The notes under the pieces: model-generated
What the model saw: the letters and a program-made list of their open reading frames with translations, nothing else
Told to the model about the DNA's origin: nothing
The model's database searches: none
In this document: positions 27,389 through 27,546 of the stretch, one piece after another
How positions within the stretch are numbered: position 1 is the stretch's first letter
How the letters are laid out: every line of letters starts with the position of its first letter
Position numbers and translations under genes: made by a program
NCBI GenBank assembly: GCA_003427395.1
Contig: BFEA01000393.1
Span: forward strand, 1,004,783 to 1,032,328
Direction of reading: 5' to 3'
Source of the DNA: Chara braunii
Lineage: Eukaryota > Streptophyta > Charophyceae > Charales > Characeae
Length of the DNA stretch: 27,546 nt

Positions 27389-27546
27389 TGCCTGGAATGG
27401 ATTATTTCAATTTCTTTGCGAGTGGGTCCTGTTACCTCAGATGCTGTTCAACTTTCTGATTTAGGTATGCACAGGGTCTGTTTTGAGAATGTTTACAGTG
27501 AGCTCTTTCGTGAATGTTTTTTTTTTTTTTTTGTTTTTTTTTTTTT
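27375..27546 (+). mobile_element. LINE-C, segment 3: endonuclease continuation, running off the window
   Basis: It starts with the second SINE target copy (27375-27388) and continues LVPGMD, then in a shifted frame LRVGPVTSDAVQLSDLGM, matching LINE-A at about 14640-14745. Relative to LINE-A about 10 extra bases lie near 27403-27414, which explains the frame change. From about 27517 the sequence is poly-T to the window end, so the rest of the element is out of view or replaced. Confidence 0.85.

Noticed and set aside
1-27546. CRISPR array, bacterial operons, rRNA
   Set aside because: No regularly spaced short direct repeats, ribosome-binding-site-led gene runs or rRNA-like sequence were seen. 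Content is typical of a eukaryotic repeat-rich region.

Overview
The window looks like eukaryotic repeat-rich DNA, most likely from a streptophyte (land plant or charophyte alga). The main evidence is a plant-type RepHel Helitron, plant-style L1 LINEs (endonuclease + reverse transcriptase + zf-RVT-like tail, DUF4283-like ORF1), a tRNA-derived SINE, LTR and foldback elements, and many (GA)n/(CT)n tracts. The lineage call is inference, and I cannot name the organism. I see no convincing intact host gene, rRNA or functional tRNA. Ninety Ns (15640-15729) mark an assembly gap.

Layout: 1-1797 is AT-rich and without a recognisable gene. 1798-6960 (+) is a decayed Helitron replicase/helicase. Its HUH-Rep region (about 4477-5250), linker and Pif1 helicase (about 6001-6960) can be read through frameshifts and stops, mostly TGA. 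7240-8620 holds unrecognised open frames. 8815-9670 is simple sequence. 9671-10026 is a MITE-like foldback element with 13-bp terminal inverted repeats. About 10480-16440 (-) is a LINE pseudo-copy (LINE-A) whose endonuclease domain is split by a 1215-bp solo-LTR-like insertion (15001-16215). 16441-19289 is an unassigned 2.8-kb block with a minus-strand TATA box and one unrecognised ORF. 19290-27546 (+) is a nested stack: a host LINE of the same family as LINE-A (LINE-C), interrupted by a 7-kb LINE of another type (LINE-B, 19495-26514) and then by a 565-bp tRNA-derived SINE (26810-27374).

The strongest result is the transposon stratigraphy. LINE-B is bounded by a 13-bp exact target-site duplication and a 28-A tail. 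The SINE is bounded by a 14-bp duplication with one mismatch and a 16-A tail. The LTR is bounded by a 5-bp duplication with one mismatch. LINE-A and LINE-C supply the empty sites for each other's insertions, which confirms the boundaries from sequence alone. All three insertions fall in the endonuclease-coding part of the same LINE family.

LINE-B is the most informative element. It has an ORF1 with a DUF4283-like region and a variant zinc knuckle, a Gln-rich linker, an unrecognised domain carrying an in-frame 45-bp tandem duplication, and an ORF2 whose endonuclease is almost wholly missing while its RT (FADD) is well preserved. Its 3' UTR carries three exact copies of a 24-bp hairpin motif, and a diverged copy sits at the matching place in LINE-A. 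I found no new defence or metabolic system. The candidates for something undescribed are the repeated 3'-UTR hairpin, the unknown ORF1 domain and the SINE family.
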